Program-made: the position numbers and the translations under genes | DNA from: Beaufortia kweichowensis | Lineage: Eukaryota; Chordata; Actinopteri; Cypriniformes; Gastromyzontidae | NCBI GenBank assembly: GCA_019155185.1 | Contig: CM032804.1 | Coordinates: forward strand, 12,310,992 to 12,374,991 | DNA length: 64,000 bases | Direction: 5' to 3' | Notes under the pieces: generated by a model | Database searches by the model: none | What the model was told of the DNA's origin: nothing | The model's input: only the letters and a program-made list of their open reading frames with translations | Shown here: positions 38,301-49,695 of the stretch, one piece after another | How positions within the stretch are numbered: position 1 is the stretch's first letter | How the letters are laid out: every line of letters starts with the position of its first letter

Positions 38301-41067
38301 TTTCAGTAAATATTTGTACCCTTTGCTTCTCTCTTTATCACTAGGTGGGGTAATATCGTACATTGGATCGTGCGGAGGCTCCCCAAACCGTACCAGCCCC
38401 GTGTCCATGTACAGTGAAAATTCCAACTGCAGCCTGCAGTCCTTCACACAGCCGTGCTTCGGATCTTCATTCCCACCATCCCCCAATGGATCTCACGATT
38501 CCTCACGCATGTACACCAGCAGCAGCAGCAGCAGCAGCTCAAGTTCTGGATCAGGTGAAGACGGAAGCTCTTCGTGTTCTGGCGGATCCCCGAGAGGCCG
38601 TGATGATGGTGGAAGTGCACGCAACTCTCCCAACAAATCAGTTGCCACGCTTACAAGTAAGCAGAAAAAAATGTGCCAAAGCAATTTCTTCTGTATTGTT
38701 GCATTTACTAGAGTGATGATGATAATGATCAAGATGATAATGATTTGTTTTTTCTCCACTCAGAACTGAATGGAATGGTATTGCTGTGCAAAGTGTGTGG
38801 AGATGTGGCTTCTGGATTTCATTATGGTGTCCATGCCTGTGAGGGATGCAAGGTGAGATAGTTATCCACCAATAATAATCTTTTTAAAAGTGTGTATATA
38901 GATTGTGCACACTGCTCAAATAAAAAACGTTTAAATAAATGGGTTACATTAATATTGTTGTGTGTTGATCCACAGGGTTTCTTTCGACGCAGCATCCAGC
39001 AGAATATCCAGTACAAGAAGTGCCTAAAAAATGAAACTTGTACAATCATGAGGATCAATCGGAACAGGTGTCAGCAGTGCCGCTTTAAAAAGTGTCTGTC
39101 TGTGGGCATGTCCCGTGATGGTAAGCATCTGTGCAAACAAGCATGAAAAAGTATAGTTTCATTACCATACAATGAAACATGTGTGACATTTTCTATCCTT
39201 TTCTAACCACCAGCTGTTCGTTTCGGCCGTATCCCTAAACGTGAGAAGCAGCGGATGCTGGCCGAGATGCAGAACGCCATGAACAACATGGTGAACAATC
39301 AGTTGCAGAATGAATTCCAGTTGGCCAGCATTACATCCAACACCCCCTGTTCTTCCTCTTCTTCTCCATCTACCCCCTCATCCTCCTCATCTCCGTGCCC
39401 GGGTCTAACGGTAGTTTCCCAGGCCCCTTCAGTGCCCGTAGCACAGCCTCCCTCTCCTTCTGCCCCAGCCTCCCCGCCTGTACAGCCGGCACAGAGTCCA
39501 GTCTCCTCAACTCCACCGCTCTGCCCCAGCCCAGGTGTCGACAACACCATCGCCGCCATAACCAGGGCACATCGCGAGACCTTTGTCTACGCCCACGATA
39601 AGTTAGGGCAGACGCTGCTGCCTCACAACGGAGAGATGGACAACCGAAGCAACAATCGCTGTATGGCCGGATATCACCTTAATAGCCAAAACACCATCTA
39701 CCATCATGATAATAACGTCAATCATCATTGCAATAACTTTGGGGCAGAAAATGGGCATCATTTTCAAACCTCCCAAACGCCTGGACATCATCCACATGGA
39801 ATGGTGCACAACAACAACATTAATATCTACGGGGTTCATCAGGAGATGAATAGCGGCTCCCAAGCCCAGAACTGTCCATGGAAAAACCACAAAGAGATTC
39901 TGCTGGTAAGAAAGCTAAAGTCATTTTTTGTAATTTACTATTTTCTACATAGAAACATTCTACATAATGAAATTAAAATCTAATATTGTCAGAGTAAGAC
40001 CATGTCAAAAATTAAAATCAATATTAAGGAAGGCAACTTCCAGATTTAATTCATGCAAAATAATAAAACATCAGTAAAATCATTCATTAATGGTCAGTAT
40101 CATTAATCAGTATATTTTTATGATAAAGTTTTTATCTTGGAAGTTTTGATTTTGACTTTGATGTCTAAAGATTATTTGATCTGATTTGTTACAGGCTTGT
40201 CCAATGAACATGAATCCTTACTCCGACCCCAACAAAACACCCCAGGAAATTTGGGAGGACTTCTCTCTCAGCTTTACACCAGCTGTCCGAGAGGTGGTGG
40301 AGTTTGCCAAACACATCCCTGGATTTAGCACATTATCTCAGAATGACCAGGTCACTTTGCTGAAAGCAGGAACGTTTGAGGTGAGTTTTTTTTTTCAAAT
40401 CAAACAGTGCTTGCAACGAGTGTTTGTTTCTACCTTTAAATTGACTAATGTTAAATGAACACTAGTCTTTGTGCTGCGCAGTTTTAGATACTCTCTTACC
40501 TTACTCATGTTGGATTTAATGACCTTTTTATCTTCTGACATCTCCTGCAGGTCCTCATGGTGCGCTTCTCCTCTCTGTTCAACGTAAAAGAGAAGACCGT
40601 AACGTTCATCTCTGGTGCCACCTACAGTCTGGAGGCTCTGAAAAGCATGGGCATGGGGGATCTTCTGAGCACCATGTTTGACTTTAGTGAAAAACTCAAT
40701 GCATTAGAGCTGTCAGCAGAAGAACTAGGGCTCTTCACCGCAGTGGTGCTTGTGTCTGCAGGTGAGTCCTATAAATAACCATTAGTACCTTCCCAGCAAG
40801 AATCCTAATGATTGACATCATCATCTCAAGCTTCAGTTCATAATTCCGTCTCTTATTGTTTATTTTTCAGATCGGTCTGGAATCGAAAATGTGAATTCGG
40901 TCGAGCTTCTTCAGGAAAGTCTAATCCGGGCCCTTCGAACCCTCGTTAGCAAGGGTGGTCCGAGCGACGCCTCCCGATTCACCAAACTGCTGCTCAAGCT
41001 TCCAGACCTGCGCACGCTGAACAACATGCACTCGGAGAAGCTGCTTTCCTTCCGCATCGACGCGTGA
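35398..41067 (+). CDS. nr1d1: REV-ERB alpha (NR1D1), heme-binding nuclear receptor repressor
   Basis: Eight coding exons: 35398-35428, 38345-38656, 38764-38852, 38976-39120, 39214-39905, 40195-40380, 40551-40761, 40871-41067 (620 aa; human 614). The N-terminus MTTAVDTNNTGGVISYIG parallels human MTTLDSNNNTGGVITYIG and is followed by a Ser run encoded by AGC repeats. The two-zinc-finger DNA-binding domain (CKVCGDVASGFHYGVHACEG on) is intact, including the P-box CEGCKGFF. The ligand-binding domain keeps both heme ligands: Cys in LLACPMNMNP (codon 40198-40200) and His in NNMHSEKLLSF (codon 41029-41031). It stops at FRIDA without an AF-2 helix 12, as REV-ERBs do. The protein represses RORE-driven genes through NCoR/HDAC3 in the circadian clock. 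The hinge has an unusual His/Asn-rich segment. An in-frame ATG at 35377 would add 7 residues; 35398 matches the human start. Confidence 0.95.
35926..35936 (+). promoter_or_regulatory. RORE-like site in nr1d1 intron 1
   Basis: GAACTAGGTCA matches the monomeric ROR/REV-ERB consensus WAWNTRGGTCA at all but the first base. It lies about 0.5 kb downstream of exon 1. REV-ERB genes are known to be autoregulated; a function for this copy is inferred. Confidence 0.4.
36088..36095 (+). promoter_or_regulatory. D-box (PAR-bZIP/NFIL3 site) in nr1d1 intron 1
   Basis: TTACATAA fits the DBP/TEF/HLF and NFIL3 consensus TTAYRTAA exactly. It is a single 8-base match, so chance is possible. Confidence 0.35.
36402..36568. 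mobile_element. Palindromic MITE, family 1, copy B
   Basis: The left end atatgtgacgctgtctgtga then aaaccaggctaaaa is mirrored by the right end tctggggttttacaggcagggtcacatat. The roughly 167-bp element sits in nr1d1 intron 1. Confidence 0.75.
38517..38540 (+). repeat. (AGC)8 trinucleotide repeat inside nr1d1 exon 2
   Basis: Tandem AGC codons give a polyserine run in the N-terminal activation region. Human NR1D1 also has a Ser run here. Length polymorphism is likely. Confidence 0.85.
39908..40145. mobile_element. Palindromic MITE, family 1, copy C (decayed)
   Basis: The part gctaaagtcattttttgtaa, then the internal block around tgtcagagtaagaccatgtc, matches copy D. The outer terminal repeats are mostly lost. 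It lies in the nr1d1 intron just after the 39905 donor. Confidence 0.55.
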
Positions 41068-41835
41068 GGTCACAGACTGCTGCTGTCAGAAGTAGTGAAG
41101 AACTAAAAGATATAAAGGGAACGAAGAGAACGCACCAGAAATAAACTGATGCTTTTGGCTTTGCAACAGAGTCAGTTAATAGACTGCATGGCCAGATAAT
41201 CACAGACGACGGTTAAATCAGACTTACTTGAAATGGGTGTCAAGCTTGATAGAAGCACTGATAGAGAAGTTCCCACTATCCCCTAAGAGGAGGGTGACTT
41301 AAAAAACTATATTTATGTGGGACCCTAAGGAAAACCATAGGAAACAAGTGCAAAACGCGGATCTCCAGGTCAGTTCCAGAGACGAGACAGAAGACACCAG
41401 CCGCTTTCCTCGTACCCAATCAGGCCTGGATTCCTGCTACACCCACATTTAGAGAATAAATAATCATTTTGACTATAATACAAATTACAAGCTATATGTG
41501 GTATTAGCCTTCATACATATTCCCTGTGACTTTGTAAATAAATGTAAATATTCTATACATATTTTAAATGTTTTACAGTGTATAATATATATTTTTTTGT
41601 AAAGTTCACATGCTCAATGCAAATTATATATATACGGGCACAAACATATATGTAAAGTGTATGCAAATTATAGAAGAACCCAGACATATTTCATTTCAGA
41701 TGTCATTTAATTCATAAAGGTATTTTATGAAACGTGTGTAGTGCATTGTCTTTTTTTAAGTAGATACCTGGAAAAAAACATTTAAAATGTAACATTTTAA
41801 AGTTGTCTTGAATAAATTTTGATTTATTTAAAATG
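41068..41835 (+). other. nr1d1 3' UTR
   Basis: AT-rich sequence from the stop codon to just past the poly(A) signal AATAAA at 41811-41816, which is followed by a T-rich stretch. The end point is inferred. Confidence 0.65.
41811..41816 (+). terminator. Poly(A) signal of nr1d1
   Basis: Canonical AATAAA, 744 bases after the stop codon, with T-rich sequence downstream. Confidence 0.65.
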
Positions 41836-43409
41836 CATTATTTGTGTTTTCTGTCAAGATTGAGTTCTCTGCTGCGTATCTATAAGCTCTGCTGTTATAG
41901 ATAACATCCATCTATAGATAAAATTAAGCAAGACTGCAGAGTAATGACTATAGCAAGAGCTGTCGAAGAAACAAACATCACAGCAGGAAATGTGTTTTAA
42001 TCACTATAAATGCTTTAAAACAAACTACACTAAACATACGAGTAAAAACTATGAAATTAAACGCTAAAAAAGATGAAACAAAACATAACATATATATGAA
42101 AGCACATAATCTTCATTACGTACGTTTATTTTACATAATGTTTCATTTAAATATTTTGATCAATGGATAAATTGACTAATTTTAACACACACATATACCC
42201 ATACCTATTATATACACATATTTAAAGCACAAAAATTTGGAAAGGGGTACATGACAAATTATTGTGTGACTGTGTCCTATGGTGTGACAGCAAAAATGTG
42301 GAAAAGAATAAAAAAAATAGAAATAGCATGAGAGATTTATCTTCAGTGCTGGAGTTACAAATACGATGAGAAAGATTTATCTTAATTATTAGAGGGTTTT
42401 TTCTACTACATTTGTTGTATGTCACACCATAGCACATGTACATTTGTCAACTACCCAAAAATAGATTATGACAAATAGATAAATCATATTATGACAAATC
42501 TTGCAAATTCTGTATGAACACCAATTTTAGGATAAACAGATTTCTTTTAATCACAAGGTCATCATTTGCCAATCCCTATCCTAATTTTCCTCCAGTGGAT
42601 GTTAAGTGTGATGTATAAAGACAATGATAAAAGCACACCACACAGTCCAGCCTCCTCATTACAGAGACTAAAATAAACCAGGGAGAACTCTCTTCAAACA
42701 CATGGACCTAGAACTGGGTCATTGTGCCCTCATAATCAGTTTCACAGCTCCCCATTGGCCAAATCCAGAACAACCCTGGCATGTCTTTGAGCCAATAACA
42801 ATACAGCTTCTGTGGTGCAGAGCTGCAGGGCGGATAAGTGGTACAGACAGCAGTCATGCTCCAAGAGCCAACTAGAGTATGTCAACCTGACCATGTGTAG
42901 GAAAAATGCTTTTGTTTCATAACCAGCTCATTGTTGTGGGTAGGCTAGATTTAATGTGATAGGATCTGTACATGTGAAAATGAAACACTACACATTTAAC
43001 AGGTGAATGATGATTTTGAAAGGTCTGGTTTGTAGTAACAAAGGAGGAATAACGTGTAGGCAGCATAAGAATTAGCTGGAGGCTGTCAACATAGGTGTTT
43101 GTAAATTGTTACCTAACCTGTTACATCAGACTGTAGTGGATACAACTATGTGCATGTGAGGATACTCAAGTGCTGCCCTCTAGTGAGAGAGAAAAACAAC
43201 TGTAAAACTTCTCTGTTTGATAAACTTTTATTCACCAAGTTAAACATGACATTTTTACCTGATGTTATGTAATTACTGAGGGTTAGTTTCCAAGTATAAA
43301 AAATACAATAAAAACTTCAAGAAATCAGATCAGACTTTATCCAGATAGTAAGTTTGAATGTTTTGTCTTACTGAGGAATGACAAATTTAACAAAAACACA
43401 ATACAAACA
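41836..43409. other. Intergenic DNA between the convergent nr1d1 and zwint 3' ends
   Basis: AT-rich, with no coding frame of note. In human the corresponding position downstream of NR1D1 holds THRA, which overlaps it on the other strand. No thyroid receptor exon is visible here on either strand. Confidence 0.6.
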
Positions 43410-43415
43410 TTTATT
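43410..43415 (-). terminator. Likely poly(A) signal of zwint
   Basis: Minus-strand AATAAA, about 130 bases after the zwint stop codon. It is the first such signal downstream. Confidence 0.55.
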
Positions 43416-43543
43416 TTTACATGAACAATATAGCTACAGCTGTACAGTCCAGATGGTTAATGTGTAATATTCTCTGAGTCAGGTGTTACTCATCCGCTGG
43501 CACTCCTGGTTTTCCTCTCTGAGTAAGAGAGAATTCTGTGACA

Positions 43544-46500
43544 TCAGATGTTAGGATTGGAGGAGAGAAACTCAAGCCACTCTGTCAGGATAGGATGTTT
43601 GTCTGTGGGCTGGAATAACAAATGTAACAAAATTTATATTCAAATAAAAACAGGGAGGGATCTGGCATGCTGGGAAGGATCTGCGAGCTGGTAAGAACTA
43701 AAGGGTTATTTTGATCTTTACTCAGATTACATAATGGGGCGGTTTCCCAGACAGGGCTTAAGCTTAGTCCCAAACTAAAACGCCTGTTTGAGTCTTAAAA
43801 TATATCACTGCCATTGTTTTGTCTCAAGACAAAACACTACAGTCATTTTTTGTGATTTTTCTGTTTTCTACATAATAAAATAAAAAGAATATTCTGTTTG
43901 AATTTAACACTGATATCTTTAATATTGTCTGAGTAAGGTCATGTCAAAGATTGAAATCATAGTGAAATTAATAGGTGAAATCATTAATGATGCTCGTTAT
44001 CTCAGAATTAGATTTTTAGACTTTAGCCTGGTTTTCACAGACAGGGTCACCATATGTTATACCTGCCTTTTTAGCACTTCATTCATCAAAGCAAATACAT
44101 AAATACTTCCAGTATGAATTTATGCTTCTCATTCAAATGCAAATATTTCATAGTTCGTATTTATTTTACTATGTTTTTATAATTGCATTCAAGGGTTTAA
44201 GATTACAATGAGATAGTAAGACAAACTGATCAGTCCAGTTGATGTTAAATACTGTGTTTTCACTGTTAAGCTTTTGACAATTAGACAACTTGAGCTGCTA
44301 ATTTTGCTACCAAATGAAAGTATAAATATGCCACACATGTACAGTATTTGCATAGCCTGTTTTGCTTAATGATTATCACCTTTTGACTTTTCATGTGACT
44401 GTTATACAATAGAGTTTAGTGATTGTAAAAAAAGCAGCTCACCTGCAGATCGGTGATGTCAATCAGGTTGCCGTCTTTTCTCACAGAAAGGAGAGTAGCT
44501 CGACCGTGCGATGGGTAACCCTCCCCGACCCTCAGATGACACACTGTGGTAGCGGTTTTCAGAAAGATCAGAAGCCTTTCAGCTGGACACCAGTCAATTG
44601 CAAACCTGAATAACATACAAGGAGCATATTCTTTCAGATCGAGTATTGTAAATGACATGTTGTTTATTGCTTACTGTATATTTTGAAAACATGTACCTTG
44701 AATGTAGAGCCTGAATCTCTGAAAGCATCTCTCCTTGACTAATGTACCGCTCCATCACCTCCACCAAAGCGGCACTCACTTGTCGAAGTTGACCTTCTGA
44801 TGTCTCCTCAACAAGGCCAGCAGTTCCCTGAAACACCTACACATAGAGAGAGATAGGAAAAGATGAGAGAAAGATAACCAAAGAAATATTCACAAAAATA
44901 TGTAATTAAGCAAATATATGTGTGTGTAATAAACACACTATGAAAAACCTTCATACGCAATACCTGAAGATGGAAGTGGTCGTTGGTTGTCATGGTGATG
45001 GAGACACGCAGTGGTTCAAGTGTTTTTTCAGCAGCACGAGGCAGGAGCTCCAGGCACAGCTCAGATGGTCTGACTGACAACAGTCTGTACTGCATATTTC
45101 TCTGTGTCCCTGTGACTAACTTCTGCAACCTAAGATATAAATAAATGGGAGGGGAAATAAGGTGTTGTACCGTTTTGTGCAAACTGACATTAAACTGTTA
45201 TCAGTGTAAACTGGTGCTACTGTATGACATCTAAATAAAACAACAATAAAAAAAATGTTGGCTACATTACAGAACATGTGTTTCTAAACAGACATACCCA
45301 TCTTTCAATAATGTCCAGTCACTAATACTGACAAGCTGTTTATTGACCTCCTCCTTGAGCTTAGAAAGATGCAAATCACACACATTCAAGGCATTCTGGG
45401 CTGCTTGCAGGGAATCATCCAGCTGAAAGCTGATTTGTTTCTGTGTGTGTGAAAAATCAATGAGAATTCAGCCATCAGTTTGTTTCACAGCGGTTTCTAA
45501 TAGGCCATAACAGGGTAAAATCTGCAGTGAATGAACAACTTACCTCAGCTCTCTGATTTCGCTTAGCTGTGATTCTCTCTTTTTCTTCGAACTCTTCTTT
45601 CTGGAAAAGAATATTTAAGCATAAAGCAAAAACCACATGACATGAGCTTTTGGATAATCATTTATTAATAAATAATTTTGTTGTTATTTAAGGTTAATTA
45701 CTGATTGACTCATTGAATACAAATGTTATTCTGGATACCTTTTTCTGTAAAGTAGATAGCAGAGTCTCCAGTTTCTGCCGTTTACCCTGAAGTTCATCCA
45801 TGCGGACCTGAAAAGTGCTGATCAGCTCCTCCACCTCCTGAACTCTCTCCTGATATTCTGCTTTTAAAGACTTCCATGCAGCACGCGCTTCATTACCTGC
45901 GTGTCCACACAACCAAAACAAAGCACTGTTTTAATATTTTGCAGAGGTTGCAACCAACAGTCATACACAACAATTCTCAACTCTGATCTGGATCCCCAGC
46001 ACTGCACATAGACAGTTTTGACAGCTCTCTAATTAGACACACCAAATTACAATACACATAATTTAGGATGCAGACATGTACACTATGCAGTGCAGGGTGC
46101 TCCAGGACTGGGTTAAGATCAAGAATGACTGATATATAACTGTGTGCGAGAGACTTAACATTAATACATTTGCCATAAACTTGCAACCAAAGCCTTTCAC
46201 AGTACATTTAGGCTTAACAATTTCATTCTGTTAGTATTAGTTGTCGTTTTGTGTTACCTGGGTTTTGAGGACATAGTTCATTCAGCAGCTGGTCCACAGA
46301 CTCTAGACCTGCCAACAGCTTGACCATGTCATCCACCACACACAGCTGCCTGAATATATGCTTCTGTTTGCGTCTGCAGTCCTATTCACACAGACAGTTA
46401 GTTAAAGTGTGTTTATTCATGGATTTACTCTTCATTTACTAAGTGATCGCGGGTTTTATGGAAAACCCATTTTTACCATCAGATAAGGAGCCATAATTTC

Positions 46501-46984
46501 TCCCTCTCCTGTTTCTTGCAGTTCGGTGGTGTTGCATGACTTCAAGACGGAAGGATCAGTCCTTTCCAACAGTCTGAAATCAGAGACTATTCCGTGTCCA
46601 ACTTATTTATGTTTATATACATAAACACAGTGATACAGTTACTACTTTACAAGCATACACATACTGTACATACACAACAGTTTTTTACAGCAGTCCTGTC
46701 ATATTGTTTTATGTTATATAAAAATTGAGCAACAACAAGTGACCACAATTTTATTACAGTATACATGACATTTCTGTAAGGGAGAGACAATATCCGTTTT
46801 GCGTTAACTGACTGCAGTGCATACGAAAACAAAACACCTTTTAAACGTGCGATTTAACGCATTTTAAACTATTTTAAACGATATAACAAATATATAAATG
46901 TATTCCAACATTATGTCAATTGTAAATGTAATTAGTTTATAGTTTGATGAACAATACTCACGCCTCGATTCTTTCCGTCGCCAT
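43544..46984 (-). CDS. zwint: ZW10 interactor (ZWINT) homologue, kinetochore coiled-coil protein with C-terminal extension
   Basis: Ten exons join in frame to 378 aa: 46962-46984, 46477-46573, 46258-46381, 45739-45896, 45544-45600, 45298-45440, 44964-45129, 44697-44836, 44443-44605, 43544-43609. The ZWINT signature is seen in YLMDCRRKQKHIFRQLCVVD (human FVVDSQKKDKLLCSQLQVAD) and AAWKSLKAEYQERVQEVE (human EQWKELKATYREHVEAIK), followed by a long heptad-rich coiled coil, about residues 82-215. ZWINT binds KNL1 and helps recruit the ZW10/RZZ complex to kinetochores. Residues of about 216-378 look globular (RVSITMTTNDHFHLQV, then FAIDWCPAERLLIFL, then HPILTEWLEFLSSNPNI) and have no counterpart in the 277-aa human protein. 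The pattern of strands then helices suggests an RWD-like fold, which is inference. Family assignment is good; fold assignment is weak. Confidence 0.8.
43836..44057. mobile_element. Palindromic MITE, family 1, copy D
   Basis: The right end gactttagcctggttttcac then agacagggtcaccatatg is the cleanest terminal repeat of the family. The internal part aligns to copy C. It lies in the last intron of zwint (43610-44442). Confidence 0.7.
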
Positions 46985-47942
46985 TTCTGTTTTGAAAGTT
47001 ACCCGCTCATCGCTGATTGGTCCAAACTTTGACCAATGAGCAGAAGTCTTCGTGTACGTCATGAACGTCAACTATCCTTTATCCATAGATCTAAATAGAT
47101 CTTTAGAATACAATAAATATTATTTTGTAAAAAAAACATTATAACATAACTATTTAAAATTAATTAATGCAACTGCACTAATCGTTGTTTATAATTCAAT
47201 CAGGAATTACAAGAAATGTTTGTAGGGTTGAGCATATTATATTATATATATCTATATCTATGGGGTTGAGTGTGTAAGTAAAGACTTTACACGAAAAACA
47301 ATATTTTGCGTACATAAACATCTAGAGAAAAACTGCGCAAGCGTTACAATTAGCTGTAAATAATAAAGATTAAAATATAAAAGCTGTGAAGTTGAATTTA
47401 AGTTGCCTAATTTCGCTTATTAACTGTATAAATATTTTAAATAAAAATAATAGATGATGTGCTAAAGTAATAGAAAGATGCAACAATGCAACCAGGCAAT
47501 CAGGCAATCAAGTGCATTAATTTTTTAGCTCGTTTTTTACCACTGATATTTTAATTTTAAACACCTAAACATATTAAATAAATATTTATAATAAAAAATA
47601 TGAAAATGAAACAAGCTTTTTAAAACTAAAACAGGGATAAAGGAACTAAAAACAGAACATAATTTCTGCATTGAACAAGATTCAGAGCATAAAATAATAA
47701 AAAATATAGATATAAAAAAATACATATTCATTCTTAATGTTCTGACATTTTCTTTGATGCCCAACATTCATTTGACTGTGTGTGTAAAGAACCTTTTAAG
47801 TATACGGACAGGCTCACTATAAATCTGATATATATCTGTATCTCACACAATTGTTGTGCATGCTTAAAATAAAAAGTCCACATTCAAATAAACCCAAGAC
47901 AGAATAAAGCTCAGACACAACAGAAGTCCATTTTACTCGTCT
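46985..47942. other. zwint promoter side and spacer to igf2bp1 3' end
   Basis: Just upstream of the zwint ATG is a short GC-richer patch with two ATTGG/CCAAT-type boxes (gattggtccaaac and gaccaatgag, about 47015-47040), typical of cell-cycle genes. The rest is AT-rich and unrecognised. Confidence 0.5.
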
Positions 47943-48228
47943 TTTATTGTCACATTCATATCTATGCTCTGTATTCTTTACAAGAAGTTCAAAACAACTG
48001 TGGATGAGAATCAAAGAAAATCAGGCAGGCAGAAGTTGAAAGTCTCAATAATAGCTGTGGCACCTGCAGTAAGGAGGGTGAAGGGACAAGGTAGTCTGAT
48101 AAATGTTCTCCTTACTCTCTCATCTCCTGAAATGTGCCCTATTTCATTAAACAGACCTTCACTCTCCTGTTGTATCATTACATAGCTAAAAGGAAAAATA
48201 AATGATAACACTATTTACAAAAAAGTTT

Positions 48229-48505
48229 AATTTCTTAACATTAGGTAATGCAATGAAATAACATAACAATAAACAGTACTTTTAGTATGTATTAATCATG
48301 GTTAATGCTAAATACATTTTTCACATTTCAAGTACGAATTAACATGAATGTATTATAATCAAATACGAATTAACAACGAATGAAAGAATAACTATATATT
48401 AACATTAACCTAGATTAATGAAAGCTGTATTTATTATCCATCAGTTCATGATACCTTATGCATCAACTAATGTTAACAAATTAAAACTTATTGTAAAGTG
48501 TTACC
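48229..48505. mobile_element. Palindromic repeat, family 2, copy A
   Basis: It ends in cttattgtaaagtgttacc and contains many ttaacatta/taatgttaac blocks. This matches the very abundant cypriniform GGTAACACTTTACAATAAGG element. It lies inside the presumed igf2bp1 3' UTR. Confidence 0.6.
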
Positions 48506-48983
48506 ATAAAACAGAAAATGATTTTAACATCATGCTGCTCTGTGCGGCCTGAAAAGACACTATTATGTTGTGGTTCACAGAGAAAGACAGGAAATTCTAT
48601 TGCAAACATAAGAGATACAATCCTATGTCATTTTAAAAGCCATCAGAAATATAAATCAAATAAAAAGATGAAGAATTTGTAAGTTAAAAATGAAAGTCAG
48701 TTTAATCATAATAGAAAAAAAAGAGATTGGATAGTGAAAATCCTTTAATTACCCCTCTCACATTTCATTTAATCCATTTCCGAATTCTTCCCGAACTATT
48801 TCAATAACAACTGGAGGAAAATAATCTTTGGAAGTAAAATGTATCTATCCACTACAGTATATGGAGATGTTACTACCCAGTTGCTGAAGCATTTAATTAT
48901 GATTGATTTACTTACGTTTAACATTTTTACCATTTTTTTGTATTCATTTTACGTCTGTCCTATTCATATGTATTTTTTTCTAA

Positions 48984-48990
48984 GAGGTAG
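48984..48990 (-). promoter_or_regulatory. let-7 seed site (7mer-m8) in igf2bp1 3' UTR
   Basis: The minus strand reads CTACCTC, complementary to let-7 nucleotides 2-8. Confidence 0.5.
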
Positions 48991-49281
48991 ATACAAAAAT
49001 TAAAATACATGGTTACAGGTTTCGTGCCCTGTGAATCAGGGTGTGAATTATTAAAAGGGGACTACAGATGGACGACAGAATGTTAGAAGAAGCTCTGGGC
49101 AGAATGTGCTATTTTACTGCTGATTTAAATCTAAGTTTCACTCATCCTAACCACAGCCATCACAAAAGACACGGTGAAACATTACAAGATCAGCCAGAAA
49201 AGCACAGCTTCTAACATGATCAAGTTAAGGAAGGGTTTTACTTAAGGTCCAAGTCATGGTAGGTCAAGGCTGCATGGCGTG

Positions 49282-49288
49282 GAGGTAG
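49282..49288 (-). promoter_or_regulatory. let-7 seed site (7mer-m8) in igf2bp1 3' UTR
   Basis: The minus strand reads CTACCTC, complementary to let-7 nucleotides 2-8. Confidence 0.5.
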
Positions 49289-49687
49289 CGTGGTCCCGTA
49301 ACGGTGGGAAAGGACATTGAGATAATGAAACGGGCACGATTGTGAATTTGATGCTTTGTCTTCCCCTAAGCTCTATGAACGCTTTCAATTTGTGCCGATT
49401 GTTTTATACAGCCACCCGGATAGAGGATTATGGGCAAGTCTTTTGAAAACAAAACAGGGAATCTTACATATTTCTCCTCACACCATACAAACCATCACAC
49501 CACCTGTTTATTTCCTGCACTCCCAGAAGTTTAGCCGCCATAGTTAATTGAAGTCCCACTGCTAAGCTGAAGTAGTAAAACTAACCAAACCCCTAAAGAA
49601 ACGAAAAGCTAAAAATAAATTAAAAGGTAATGTAACATGCACTTTTGCTCTCGTCTGGTTGATAAAAACAATCTTATGGCTAAGTAT

Positions 49688-49695
49688 TGAGGTAG
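49688..49695 (-). promoter_or_regulatory. let-7 seed site (8mer) in igf2bp1 3' UTR
   Basis: The minus strand reads CTACCTCA, the full 8mer target of let-7. Confidence 0.6.

Larger units (their letters stand above)
35429..38344 (+). other. nr1d1 intron 1
   Basis: A 2.9-kb intron carrying a RORE-like site (35926-35936), a D-box (36088-36095), a MITE copy (36402-36568) and one CACGTG (37069-37074). The rest is AT-rich with nothing recognised. Confidence 0.7.

Noticed and set aside
39906..39983. Extension of nr1d1 exon 5 past 39905 to a stop
   Set aside because: The GTAAGA donor at 39906 joins cleanly to the heme-ligand exon at 40195. The extension runs into a MITE copy.
41836..43409. A thra gene expected next to nr1d1 from human synteny
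   Set aside because: I searched both strands by eye for thyroid receptor zinc-finger and ligand-domain motifs and found none.
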